A stretch of 64,000 bases of DNA from Acanthochromis polyacanthus (taxonomy: Eukaryota > Chordata > Actinopteri > Pomacentridae): positions 310,001 to 374,000 of the forward strand of contig NC_067135.1 in NCBI RefSeq assembly GCF_021347895.1, given 5' to 3'. Shown here piece by piece: positions 11,576-21,600 of the stretch. The translations under genes were made by a program, and so were the position numbers. The notes below the pieces were generated by a model. That model did no database searches. It had not been told where the DNA came from and was given only the letters and a program-made list of their open reading frames with translations. The first letter of the stretch is position 1, and every line of letters starts with the position of its first letter.

Positions 11576-11752
11576 GGCCTGCGGAACGAGGTCCCCATAA
11601 ACCCCCTGTACCTGTGGAATGACGTCCCCATAAACCCCCTGTACCTGTGGAACGACGTCCCCATAAACCCCCTGTACCTGTGGAACGACGTCCCCATAAA
11701 CCCCCTGTACCTGTGGAACGACGTCCCCATAAACCCCCTGTACCTGACACAC
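11576..11752. repeat. 33-bp minisatellite (about 5 units) inside the provirus
   Basis: Five near-identical 33-bp units (TGGAACGACGTCCCCATAAA plus 13 more bases). Because 33 is a multiple of three, several frames stay open across it, but no protein family is recognised. It sits between pol and env. Confidence 0.9.
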
Positions 11753-12254
11753 TGACCGGTGCAGCCCCAGCACCGTACACGTACACTGATACATGAAGAC
11801 TGGAGCAGAACACAGAGACAACAGACTGTTTGGACTGCTCCTCTCACATACACACTGATAACTTGCAGAGACTCGAGAAAGGAGAAAGTGACTCTATGGA
11901 CTCGGATTCTGGTTATCAGCCTACAACGACTGGAAAGACAAAAATATCCTTTTTCTGTTCCAAAACAAGGTGTAAGTAAAATGATTGTTTTATTGTCTAT
12001 CCAGGTTATGATTCGGAAGGAGGATGAAACTGGAACATCGTAGACCTGGATCTGGTAAAGGTATCTAAAATGTCCTCTTTTTTACCTCACAAGGTGAATA
12101 TGATGAAAGTGTTTCACTGCGAAAATTCTCAATAGCAAACCTATGTGTTATGAATTTGCACCAAACTACAGGTTGTTTCCTTTTAATGATCAAAGGTGTC
12201 TGCCAGCAAAGGTAAAAAAAAAAACCTCCTCTAAATGCCCGTATCGGTAAAGTA

Positions 12255-12587
12255 ATGCGTTCTGTGTCATTACCTGACCAGTTACCAAGCAAACCTAAGG
12301 AGAATTCTGCAGTAAAGCTTCTCCTAGGTTATGCTCATGAACATAATATAGGTTTAATCTGGGTGTGTCAACACATGCATAATTCTGTGAATGATATAGG
12401 TTTAAGGATGGAGAACGGTTCAGAGAACTTCTACATCCCAACTTTTCCTGTTAAAAATAATGAGTTTTCTAGGTTCCAAGAAATGGCAGAATGGGTGGTA
12501 ACTGAGGTCAGCACACAACACTTACCTGCTGAATTCAATAGAGGCAATGTGATCATAACCCAATCTGTGAAAATGTACACTGACTGA
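12255..12587 (+). pseudogene. Retroviral env surface-subunit remnant (tentative)
   Basis: An open stretch of about 110 codons lies where env SU is expected. It has a potential N-glycosylation site (NGSE), and nothing else is diagnostic. It ends where the MITE at 12,587 begins, so env is interrupted by that insertion. Assignment rests mainly on position between pol and the TM subunit. Confidence 0.45.
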
Positions 12588-13200
12588 GGGGCCGTTTACA
12601 CGAGGACGCTTGCAGGTGAAAACGTCAAAATATTTCAACAAACCACCCTACCGTTTATACGAGGACGGCGTTTTGGGGGCTTGAAAACGCAAAAATTTGA
12701 AACCGGCCTCCAGAGTGGAAAAGTAGAAAACGCTCCTCCGTTACGTTTCCGTCTAAACAGCAAAACGCAAAACTTTGCCGAGATCTGACCACGTCGCGTA
12801 CGCGATTACGTCACATACGTGCTTTGGTTTGCCGGCCGGTACAAGGACGTAAACAAAGATGTGATTATTTCCATCCTTCGTACCTTCAAGCAACTCTGGC
12901 AGCTCTATGTACACTACAGGAGTCGTACCAACAAACGTACAGAATCTGTACAGATTCCATTCATGAACATTTACCGCGGCGGAGATCCGAAAAGGGAGAC
13001 AGTACGCATGCGTGTAGACATGGCAGAGTTTTATCACAGCGCCACCCAGCTGCCTGGCATGCATATCCAATCGAATTCCACACACTATAGAGTCACCGTA
13101 TATACGCAGATTTCCTTCAAAACCGCTCGTCTAAACGTGAAATGACAGGACACCACTTTTGCATTTTCTGTTAAGATGGTCCTCGTATAAACGGCCCCCT
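12587..13200. mobile_element. MITE with AGGGGCCGTTTA termini inside env
   Basis: Left end AGGGGCCGTTTACACGAGGAC and right end, read in reverse, AGGGGGCCGTTTATACGAGG form terminal inverted repeats. A second CCGTTTATACGAGGACGG copy lies internally at about 12,651, so the left end is duplicated. Length 614 bp. No transposase motif. Target duplication not resolved. Confidence 0.75.
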
Positions 13201-13343
13201 AGTCTTGAAGTGCACTAGTCCAAACTAATTGCTCTCGCTCTCAAGTTGATATCTCTTCTTATGATCCACAGCCCTACAGAGTTTCCATATTAGTTGATGC
13301 CCTGGTAATAGTACAACCCTAGTTCAGAACACATGATGTCTGA

Positions 13344-13821
13344 GTGTTAAATGTTAATATTCACAATTGTTCTGTTGCCATCTCAAATACTGATACACCA
13401 TTGAGGAATTGTGATCAGTGTATGCCTCCTATTCAGGTTCAAGGATTACAGAATGTGTCCCTGTGTTTTAAAGGTGTGGGTCCCCAACCAAAGGAGTTAC
13501 TAGGTGAAAGCAGCTGCATCACTGACATACCTGTTGCGTTAAAACGAGCTCCACTGCCACAGAGTATTTAGTTTGTGGTAGAAAGCGTATAGCTGTATGC
13601 CTTACTCGCAGCTAAATGGCGTCTGTTACTTAGCTTATCTCGTCCCGTTAATTAGAGCAGTACAAACTCCTGAAATGGCCTTATTTCATAATCCCCAAAG
13701 TAGGACCAAGAGGAAAATCACCATGAGCCAGCGGGTGTGGGGTGTAATTCTCCCCTCATATGGTGTTTTCATATCACACAAAGAAACAAACACTCTATCT
13801 GGAGTACTAAAAGTCATCTGA
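13344..13821 (+). pseudogene. Env remnant upstream of TM subunit
   Basis: Broken open segments (13,344-13,571 and 13,597-13,821) precede the transmembrane subunit. ASGCGVIL-type text near 13,730 could be around the SU/TM junction or fusion region, but the frame is interrupted and the assignment is positional. Confidence 0.4.
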
Positions 13822-13877
13822 ATGAGTATAGCCGTGCTATGATGGCAGAACACAAATAGTTACAGGAGGTTAAAACT

Positions 13878-14279
13878 GTGGCTCTGCAGGATAGAATGGC
13901 CCTGGATCTGCTCCAAGCAGCACAAGGAGGTACTTCTAAGGTCATAGGACCTGAGTCCTGTTCATACATATCTGATGCAACATCTGAGGTACAAGACATG
14001 GTGCACGACACAGCGCAGGGAATAAAAGAGCAGCATGATGTAACGTTTGATTTTGGGAACTTTTCTAGTCTGTTTGGAACTTGGGGTGATGGACTACTCA
14101 GACTCCTGACAATGATCATTGTACTGGTAATTTCACTATTGCTTGTTCTCACTTGTTTGGTTATTCTGATCAAATGCATTTTGAGTATAATTCACATTTT
14201 TAAAAGTTATTCAGATTTTTGGTATCATTATTCTTTCATTTCAAAGGGCGGGATGGATTTGAAATCAGGTAAAAGCTAG
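13878..14279 (+). pseudogene. Retroviral env transmembrane (TM) subunit fragment
   Basis: Open 133-codon frame. It starts with LQDRMALDLLQAAQGG, the conserved coiled-coil/immunosuppressive-like segment of gamma-type TM subunits, followed by a cysteine region with only one Cys (ESCSYI) where the family usually has CX6CC. A strongly hydrophobic span of about 30 residues (LLTMIIVLVISLLLVLTCLV and beyond) forms the membrane anchor, then a short cytoplasmic tail. Best preserved coding piece of the provirus. The fusion peptide and upstream env are not in frame. Confidence 0.8.
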
Positions 14280-15349
14280 AATCAACCACAAATAAAACAT
14301 TTCATTAGTTCAACATAAATCATAGATTGATTGAGTTGCATATAATGCGGAGTGTGATAGTGTTGTATTAGACAGCCGGAGCTGATTTAACATTACAAGG
14401 GAATCGTTTTATAATCACATAATATGATCATATACTCATTGATTTCAGATAATTTTCTCATTAAGTTTGTTTCCTAAAAGTGCTGATTTCACACTGATTC
14501 ACACGTTGCATTATTGTGCTCTTTTGAGTTGATCTGAGAAATGGGAGGGTCTGGAACATCGTTCACACTGGTTGAATTGAACGAATAAAAGATGATTTAG
14601 ACCAGGTCAGTAAGAGGGATGCAACAGCTACACACACAAATGCCACAACATACACACACCTCACTTATACACCTCACTTAATTGCATCTTCACTGCACTA
14701 CATTTACACGTGTGTTTAATTAAATGGCAGTATTTTTCGATATAGTGTGTTGTTTGTAATTTTGATGATCATGAATAACACAACAATCACTGTCATGTAA
14801 TAATGTCTCTATAGAAAACTTATCGTGGAATGATTTTATGTATAACACACATTCAGTGAATTACATAATTGCAGTAGTGTAGAAGACTTGGTTAGTCGAA
14901 GGTAAAAGAATTTGTAAGAATTGATTGTATAAGAGTTTTTTTTCAGAGCAGTTTTCTTATTTGAATGTATGAATTAATGTTGAACAAATCAAGAGTGTAT
15001 AACTATTAACTTAGTATTAATAAATGAATAAAGTTAAATTTTGGGTTAGTTTAGAATATTGAAATTTCATCTAATTGAACCATGTGTAATTACAGTTATA
15101 GCAGATGTGATTAATTACTTCAATTTCAATGTATTTAATTTTCTACAGGATTTAAATTTACCACAGCAATTGAGTTCATTTTTATTGTGTATTTGTGTAT
15201 TTCATTGTACATTACTATGATTTTAAAATGAATTTTTTACATGTTGAATATTACACAATTAATTTTGTGGAGCTCTCTGGCCATAGTTTCCACACACTTA
15301 AATTTTTCCTTTCATTTAGGTTTGATCTTACGATCAAAAAGGAGGGATT
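14280..15349 (+). other. AT-rich 3' non-coding part of provirus with PPT
   Basis: No coding seen. The last bases (about 15,336-15,349, AAAAAGGAGGGATT) are a polypurine tract immediately before the 3' LTR, the usual plus-strand priming site. Confidence 0.7.
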
Positions 15350-15689
15350 TGTTAAGGAAAAATTGTAGGTAATAGGTCATTTTGAACCAACATACAGAAG
15401 ATCATCCCTTGACTCCAATTGGAGACACACAGAAGCACACCAACTGCTCAGACAGACAACTATTTGCTGATATAGCAACAACAACAAGGTTAGATCCTGC
15501 CTCTTTTCTCTTTCAGACAGTATAAACCCTGCAAGGACAGAGAGACTCCTCAGAGTTGATACTGACAATGCACTTGTTATGTCAATTCTCCTGAATTCAG
15601 TAAAGCATTTTTCTCTACATCAGTCATCTGAGTGTTCCTGAGTTCACCTCCGGTGTTTCCTCACCTGACATCGCAGAAATTCCCTAACA
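15350..15689 (+). repeat. 3' LTR of the endogenous retrovirus
   Basis: Starts TGTTAAGG and ends CCCTAACA. Carries the same TATAAACC as the 5' copy. Differences to the 5' LTR seen by eye are scattered single substitutions. Confidence 0.92.
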
Positions 15690-15985
15690 GTACTACTGAG
15701 TAATACTACAATATATACCATGTACCTTTGTGTACACTTTGTAATGTCTTATTGTGACTTATTGTCTTTTTATTACAACTTATTGTTCTATGTTTTATCT
15801 TATGTTACTCTGTTTTATATTCCTTATCACTGCTATGTCCATTTTTTCCTTTCGGGACTGCAGATGCAAATTAGCATTGTGCTATAATTCAGCATATTGA
15901 CTCCAATTTCTGAACAGACGGGCGTTCAGTGTGCACTGTCCCTACCAAACGAGGAAATTAATTAATGAAAAATAAATGCAACTGT
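15690..15985 (+). other. AT-rich flank, possible LINE 3' UTR fragment
   Basis: The segment with GGGACTGCAGATGCAAATTA (about 15,856) and ending in an AATAAA-like A-rich stretch resembles LINE 3' UTRs in fish, with low certainty. GAGTAATACTACAATA at about 15,697 recurs at about 15,985, so this stretch may interrupt the neighbouring tandem array. Confidence 0.35.
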
Positions 15986-16300
15986 GAGTAATACTACAAT
16001 AGATACCATGTGTACAGTGAGTATTGTTTGCAGTACCTGTGTATACAGTGTGTACTTTTTGTAATATCTGTGTGTACAGTGTGTACTTTTTGCAGTACTT
16101 GTGTGTACAGTGAGTATTGTTTGCAGTACTTGTGTGTACAGTGAGTATTGTTTGCAGTACCTGTGTATACAGTGTGTACTTTTTGCAGTACTTGTGTGTA
16201 CAGTGAGTACTGTTTGCAGTACCTGTGTGTACAGTGTGTACTTTTTGCAGTACTTGTGTGTACAGTGAGTACTTTTTGCAGTACCTGTGTGTACACACTG
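15986..16300. repeat. 31-bp minisatellite (about 10 units)
   Basis: Units built on TGCAGTACTTGTGTGTACAG plus 11 bases, with TGAGTATTGTT or TGTGTACTTTT variants. The period is not a multiple of three, so all reverse frames stay open as an artefact. Confidence 0.9.
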
Positions 16301-16646
16301 CCACACAGTGAGCAGCTCCACTGCAGCTGCAGGAACAGCAAACACACCACATGACCTTTGACCTGACCCACAATGCACCTCTGCTCTGAGCTCAGAGCCC
16401 ACGGACCCAGATGCATGATGGGAGCAGGAGAAGGGGGGGGGCCACACTGAGAGAAACAAACACACTGATCAATATGTCAATAAGTCATAAACAAACTGAC
16501 CAATACATCAATAAACACACTGGTCAATAGATCAGAAATCAATAATCAATGAGACTTATTGATCCATAATTACCTGGTGTCTCCCTGAGAGACGACGGTT
16601 ATCGAGCTGACAGGTAGAAACCTGCAGTACACACTTCCTGTCCTGG

Positions 16647-16647
<1 letters not shown>

Positions 16648-16729
<82 letters not shown>
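16648..16729. repeat. (CA)n microsatellite
   Basis: About 40 uninterrupted CA dinucleotides. Confidence 0.95.
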
Positions 16730-16731
<2 letters not shown>

Positions 16732-16765
16732 TATAAACTCAGTGTACCTGAGTACACTGTGGGAG

Positions 16766-16797
16766 ACCCTAACCCTAACCCAAACCCTAACCCTAAC
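16766..16797. repeat. Interstitial telomeric repeat, about 5 CCCTAA units
   Basis: CCCTAACCCTAACC followed by AAACCCTAACCCTAAC: the vertebrate telomere repeat (TTAGGG on the minus strand) with one imperfect unit, immediately at the junction to LINE sequence. Confidence 0.9.
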
Positions 16798-16965
16798 ATC
16801 ACACGAAGTCTGTTGGTGTCCTTTTACAGGTGCTCCATAGAAGCCATTCTAACATACTGTATGTGTGCATGGTTTAGCAGCTGTACTGTGGCCCAGAAAA
16901 AGGCTCTCCAACAGGTCGTCAACACAGCCCAGAAGATAATCGGTTGCCCCCTTCCCTCACTGGAT
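16798..16965 (+). mobile_element. LINE reverse transcriptase C-terminal fragment
   Basis: RSLLVSFYRCSIEAILTYCM, then a CAWFSSCT segment and QQVVNTAQKIIGCPLPSLDQ match the region after the RT palm in the same style of LINE as at 1,144-3,021. It is interrupted at 16,966 by a DNA element and resumes at 18,180. Confidence 0.75.
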
Positions 16966-18179
16966 CAGACCTGTTTACCTCCCGCATTCGGCGTAATAAA
17001 TTCTGCAATTCAGTGTCTTATTACGCAATTACGCATATCTGTAACTAATTACGCTTTTTAAAGCAGATAAAGTACGCATTTCGGACTCGGTGTCATAAAG
17101 AGTTAATTTTGTAATTCTGTTAGTTTTTCATCCCTTTTTCACATTATTTTCACTCCAAAAACTAGAACTCAAAAAAAGCGCTTCAGAGCAGCTCCAGTGT
17201 GGATCAGACACGGAGGGGGAGAGACAGGCTGCAGCTGCAGCCGGAGCCGACGTGTGAAAAGTCACACAACCGCGCTCACAGAGGCTCTATTTATATTCTG
17301 CTATCCAGCAGCTGATTGGCTACCAGGCCTGTCAGTCAAAAGCTTTCTCCGACGTGATTTGCTCAGAATTTACTGATGAAATTGAGGTAGGTCCAGATCT
17401 GTCAGTCTCTGCGACGGTTGACTGTTTAGGCCTCGGAGGCAGGCCAGAGTCAGTTGATTGGTTGAAATGCGGCGTAAACCAAGAGGATGCAGTTCAGCCG
17501 CCATTTTGACTCCAAAACAGCGGATTTCTCTATGCTTCATAAAAATATGGACATAAATACAGTGAATATGAAACGAGCAGCGCCACCATGGGCCGCGTGC
17601 GCGCGCACGGAGCCAAGCTATTTGTGGATTATTTACTTGTTTCAAGACATGTTTTGAAAAAATATTACACGTGGTAGTTTTGTCTGGATGCTTAAGCTTG
17701 GATTCTGGATGGTTTTTGTGGATTATTTTCATCTTTGACCAGTAATAGACCGTCCAAATGTGAGTTCTGCCCTTTAAATGTTTTGTTGTTTGTTGGAGAA
17801 ATGTGTTTATATTACCCGCTGTGGTAATCACATCTGAAAGTGGTTTATACCGGCGGATTCATGAGAATCTAAGCTTTCTATGGGTGTATAGTGTTTGTAT
17901 CATCACATTTGCAGCTAAAAATACTGATGCAGATAAACTTCAGCAGCTCATATTCGGGCCGATGCAGCTTTAAACATTTTCAAACTTTACTTCACCTGCA
18001 TTCAAGTTATGTGATTTGAATGTCTGATTCCTTTTATGTTTGAAAATGTTAGGTATTGTGTGGTTTGTGAAGAAATTGGTCAGCGATACATTACACATGT
18101 TATTACACATTCCCTTCTCAAGATGACACATTTTGACTTAAAGGCTACACATTGGTTTCTGGAGGGGTAAACAGGTCTG
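16966..18179. mobile_element. Non-autonomous DNA transposon splitting a LINE
   Basis: Terminal inverted repeats CAGACCTGTTTACC (16,966-16,979) and the reverse complement ending at 18,179. CTGGAT directly precedes and follows the element (16,960-16,965 and 18,180-18,185), a 6-bp target duplication. The LINE reading resumes right afterwards. Contents are non-coding; 17,817-17,880 is about 95% identical by eye to the arm of the fold-back element at 6,917-6,978. Confidence 0.8.
17817..17880 (+). repeat. Dispersed copy of fold-back element arm
   Basis: From CCCGCTGTGGTAATCACATC through GGCGGATTCATGA and TCTAAGC it matches the left arm near 6,917-6,978 with a few differences. Confidence 0.85.
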
Positions 18180-18530
18180 CTGGATGACCTTCACAGTGCT
18201 CGCTCTGCTAAAAAAGCTCAGCGCATTGTTAAAGACATTTTCCATCCTGGTCACTCATTGTTTGAACTTTTACCATCAGGCAGACGTTACAGGACACTCA
18301 AATCAAGAACAAATAGACTGAAAAACAGTTTCTACCCCACAGCAATAACTACCCTCAATGCCTTAAGGAATGTCATGTCTGATTGAGTATTTATTTATTT
18401 ATTTATTTTTTCTATTTATTAACTTGTGTTTTCTTGTTTTTAATGATGCGCTGACTGTCTGGCACTTTTAAATTTCGTTGTACTGGCTACAATGACAATA
18501 AAGGACTATTCTATTCTATTCTAAAAATTC
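18180..18530 (+). mobile_element. LINE 3' end with (ATTCT)n tail
   Basis: Continues the LINE from 16,965: DDLHSARSAKKAQRIVKDIF, then PGHSLFELLPSGRRYRTLKS and a basic C terminus, a stop, an AT-rich 3' UTR with (TTTA)n, and a tail of ATTCT repeats at about 18,508-18,523. This is a real LINE terminus, so the fragment at 16,798 and this one are the 3' part of one copy. Confidence 0.8.
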
Positions 18531-18677
18531 ATTATGGCCTTACAAATTTTGCATCTTTGCCATGTTAGTCTGAAACAGTCAACTAAGTTGTGATAGTTTA
18601 CTAAATGGACGTCCCCTCTAATTAACTATTATATATTAAACATAATAAATGTAAGCATTCAAGTACAGTGCATTTTT

Positions 18678-21600
18678 CAAGTGCAGTACATTCCTAATGG
18701 TTTGACATCCTAATGGGACCAGTAGGTTTTACATCCTAATGGGACCAGTATATTCCTAATGGTTTTAAATCCTAATGGGACCAGTTTTCTAATGGTTTTA
18801 CATCCTAATGGGACCATTATGTTCCTAATGGTTTCACATCCTAATGGGACCAGTACATTCCTAATGGTTTTACATCCTAATGGGACCAGTACATTCCTAA
18901 TGGTTTTACATCCTAATGGGACCATTACGTTCCTAATGGTTTTATATCCTAATGGGACCAGTACATTCCTAATGGTTTTACATCCTAATGGGACCAGTAT
19001 ATTCCTAATGGTTTTAAATCCTAATGGGACCAGTTTTCTAATGGTTTTACATCCTAATGGGACCATTATGTTCCTAATGGTTTCACATCCTAATGGGACC
19101 AGTACATTCCTAATGGTTTTACATCCTAATGGGACCAGTACATTCCTAATGGTTTTACATCCTAATGGGACCAGTATATTCCTAATGGTTTTAAATCCTA
19201 ATGGGACCAGTTTTCTAATGGTTTTACATCCTAATGGGACCATTATGTTCCTAATGGTTTCACATCCTAATGGGACCAGTACATTCCTAATGGTTTTACA
19301 TCCTAATGGGACCAGTACATTCCTAATGGTTTTACATCCTAATGGGACCATTATGTTCCTAATGGTTTCACATCCTAATGGGACCAGTACATTCCTAATG
19401 GTTTTACATCCTAATGGGACCATTACGTTCCTAATGGTTTTATATCCTAATGGGACCAGTACATTCCTAATGGTTTGACATCCTATTGGGACCATTACGT
19501 TCCTAATGGTTTTACATCCTAATGGGACCATTACGTTCCTAATGGTTTTACATCCTAATGGGACCAGTTTTCTAATGGTTTTACATCCTAATGGGACCAG
19601 TACATTCCTAATGGTTTCACATCCTAATGGGACCAGTACATTCCTAATGGTTTTATATCCTAATGGGACCAGTAGGTTTTACATCCTAATTGGGCCAGTA
19701 GGTTCCTAATGGTTTTACATCCTAATTGGACCAGTACATTCCTAATGGTTTGACATCCTATTGGGACCATTACGTTCCTAATGGTTTCACATCCTAATGG
19801 GACCAGTTTTCTAATGGTTTCACATCCTAATGGGACCAGTACATTCCTAATGGTTTTACATCCTGATGGGACCAGTACATTCCTAATGGTTTTACATCCT
19901 AATGGGACCATTACGTTCCTAATGGTTTTACATCCTAATGGGACCAGTACATTCCTAATGGTTTTACATCCTATTGGCACCAGTACGTTCCTAATGGTTT
20001 TACATCCTAATGGGACCAGTACGTTCCTAATGGTTTTACATCCTAATGGGACCAGTACGTTCCTAATGGTTTTACATCCTAATGGGACCAGTACATTCCT
20101 AATGGTTTTACATCCTATTGGCACCAGTACGTTCCTAATGGTTTTACATCCTAATGGGACCAGTACATTCCTAATGGTTTTACATCCTATTGGCACCAGT
20201 ACGTTCCTAATGGTTTTACATCCTAATGGGACCATTACGTTCCTAATGGTTTTACATCCTAATGGCACCAGTACGTTCCTAATGGTTTTACATCCTAATG
20301 GCACCAGTACGTTCCTAATGGTTTTACATCCTAATGGGACCAGTACATTCCTAATGGTTTTACATCCTAATGGGACCATTACGTTCCTAATGGTTTTACA
20401 TCCTAATGGGACCAGTACATTCCTAATGGTTTTACATCCTATTGGCACCAGTACGTTCCTAATGGTTTTACATCCTAATGGGACCAGTACATTCCTAATG
20501 GTTTTACATCCTAATGGCACCAGTACGTTCCTAATGGTTTTACATCCTAATGGGACCAGTATATTCCTAATGGTTTTACATCCTAATGGGACCATTACGT
20601 TCCGAATGGTTTTACATCCTAATGGGACCAGTACATTCCTAATGGTTTTACATCCTAATAGGACCAGTTTTCTAATGGTTTTACATCCTAATGGGACCAT
20701 TACATTCCTAATGGTTTCACATCCTAATGGGACCATTACGTTCCTAATGGTTTGACATCCTAATGGGACCATTACGTTCCTAATGGTTTGACATCCTAAT
20801 GGGACCAGTAGGTTTTACATCCCAATAGGACCAGTAGGTTCCTAATGGTTTTACATCCTAATTGGACCAGTACATTCCTCATGGTTTTACATCCTAATGG
20901 GACCAGTACATTCCTAATGGTTTTACATCCTAATGGGACCATTACGTTCCTAATGGTTTTATATCCTAATGGGACCAATTGGTTTTACATCCTAATTGGG
21001 CCAGTAGGTTCCTAATGGTTTTACATCCTAATGGCACCAGTACGTTCCTAATGGTTTTACATCCTGATGGGACCAGATTTCTAATAGTTTTACATCCTAA
21101 TTGGACCAGTAGGTTCCTAATGGTTTTACATCCTACTGGGACCAGTACGTTCCTAATGGTTTTACATCCTAATTGGACCAGTATATTCCTAATTGTTTTA
21201 CATCCTAATGGGACCATTACGTTCCTAATGGATTTACATCCTAATGGGACCAGTACATTCCTAATGGTTTGACATCCTAATGGGACTATTACGTTCCTAA
21301 TGGTTTTAAATCCTAATGGGACCAGTTTTCTAATGGTTTTACATCCTAATGGGACCATTACATTCCTAATGGTTTCACATCCTAATGGGACCAGTACATT
21401 CCTAATGGTTTTACATCCTAATGGGACCATTACGTTCCTAATGGTTTTATATCCTAATGGGACCAATTGGTTTTACATCCTAATTGGGCCAGTAGGTTCC
21501 TAATGGTTTTACATCCTAATTGGACCAGTACATTCCTAATGGTTTTGACATCCTATTGGGACCATTACGTTCCTAATGGTTTCACATCCTAATGGGACCA

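Larger units (their letters stand above)
3022..15689 (+). mobile_element. Endogenous retrovirus with two LTRs, heavily broken
   Basis: Two near-identical repeats of about 340 bp (3,022-3,363 and 15,350-15,689), each starting TG and ending CA, bracket gag, protease, RT, RNase H, integrase and envelope remnants in retroviral order. A purine-rich tract sits directly before the 3' LTR. By eye the LTRs differ by roughly eight substitutions plus a small indel (about 2-3%), yet the interior is full of stops and insertions. The flanks (GGCC before, GTAC after) do not form a target duplication. RT and envelope resemble gamma/epsilon-type fish retroviruses; this is a family-level impression only. Elements inserted inside: 4,644-5,401, 6,809-7,371 and 12,587-13,200. 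Confidence 0.9.

Noticed and set aside
12819..13145. Open frames on both strands near 12.8-13.1 kb
   Set aside because: They lie inside a MITE with inverted ends; no domain is recognisable.
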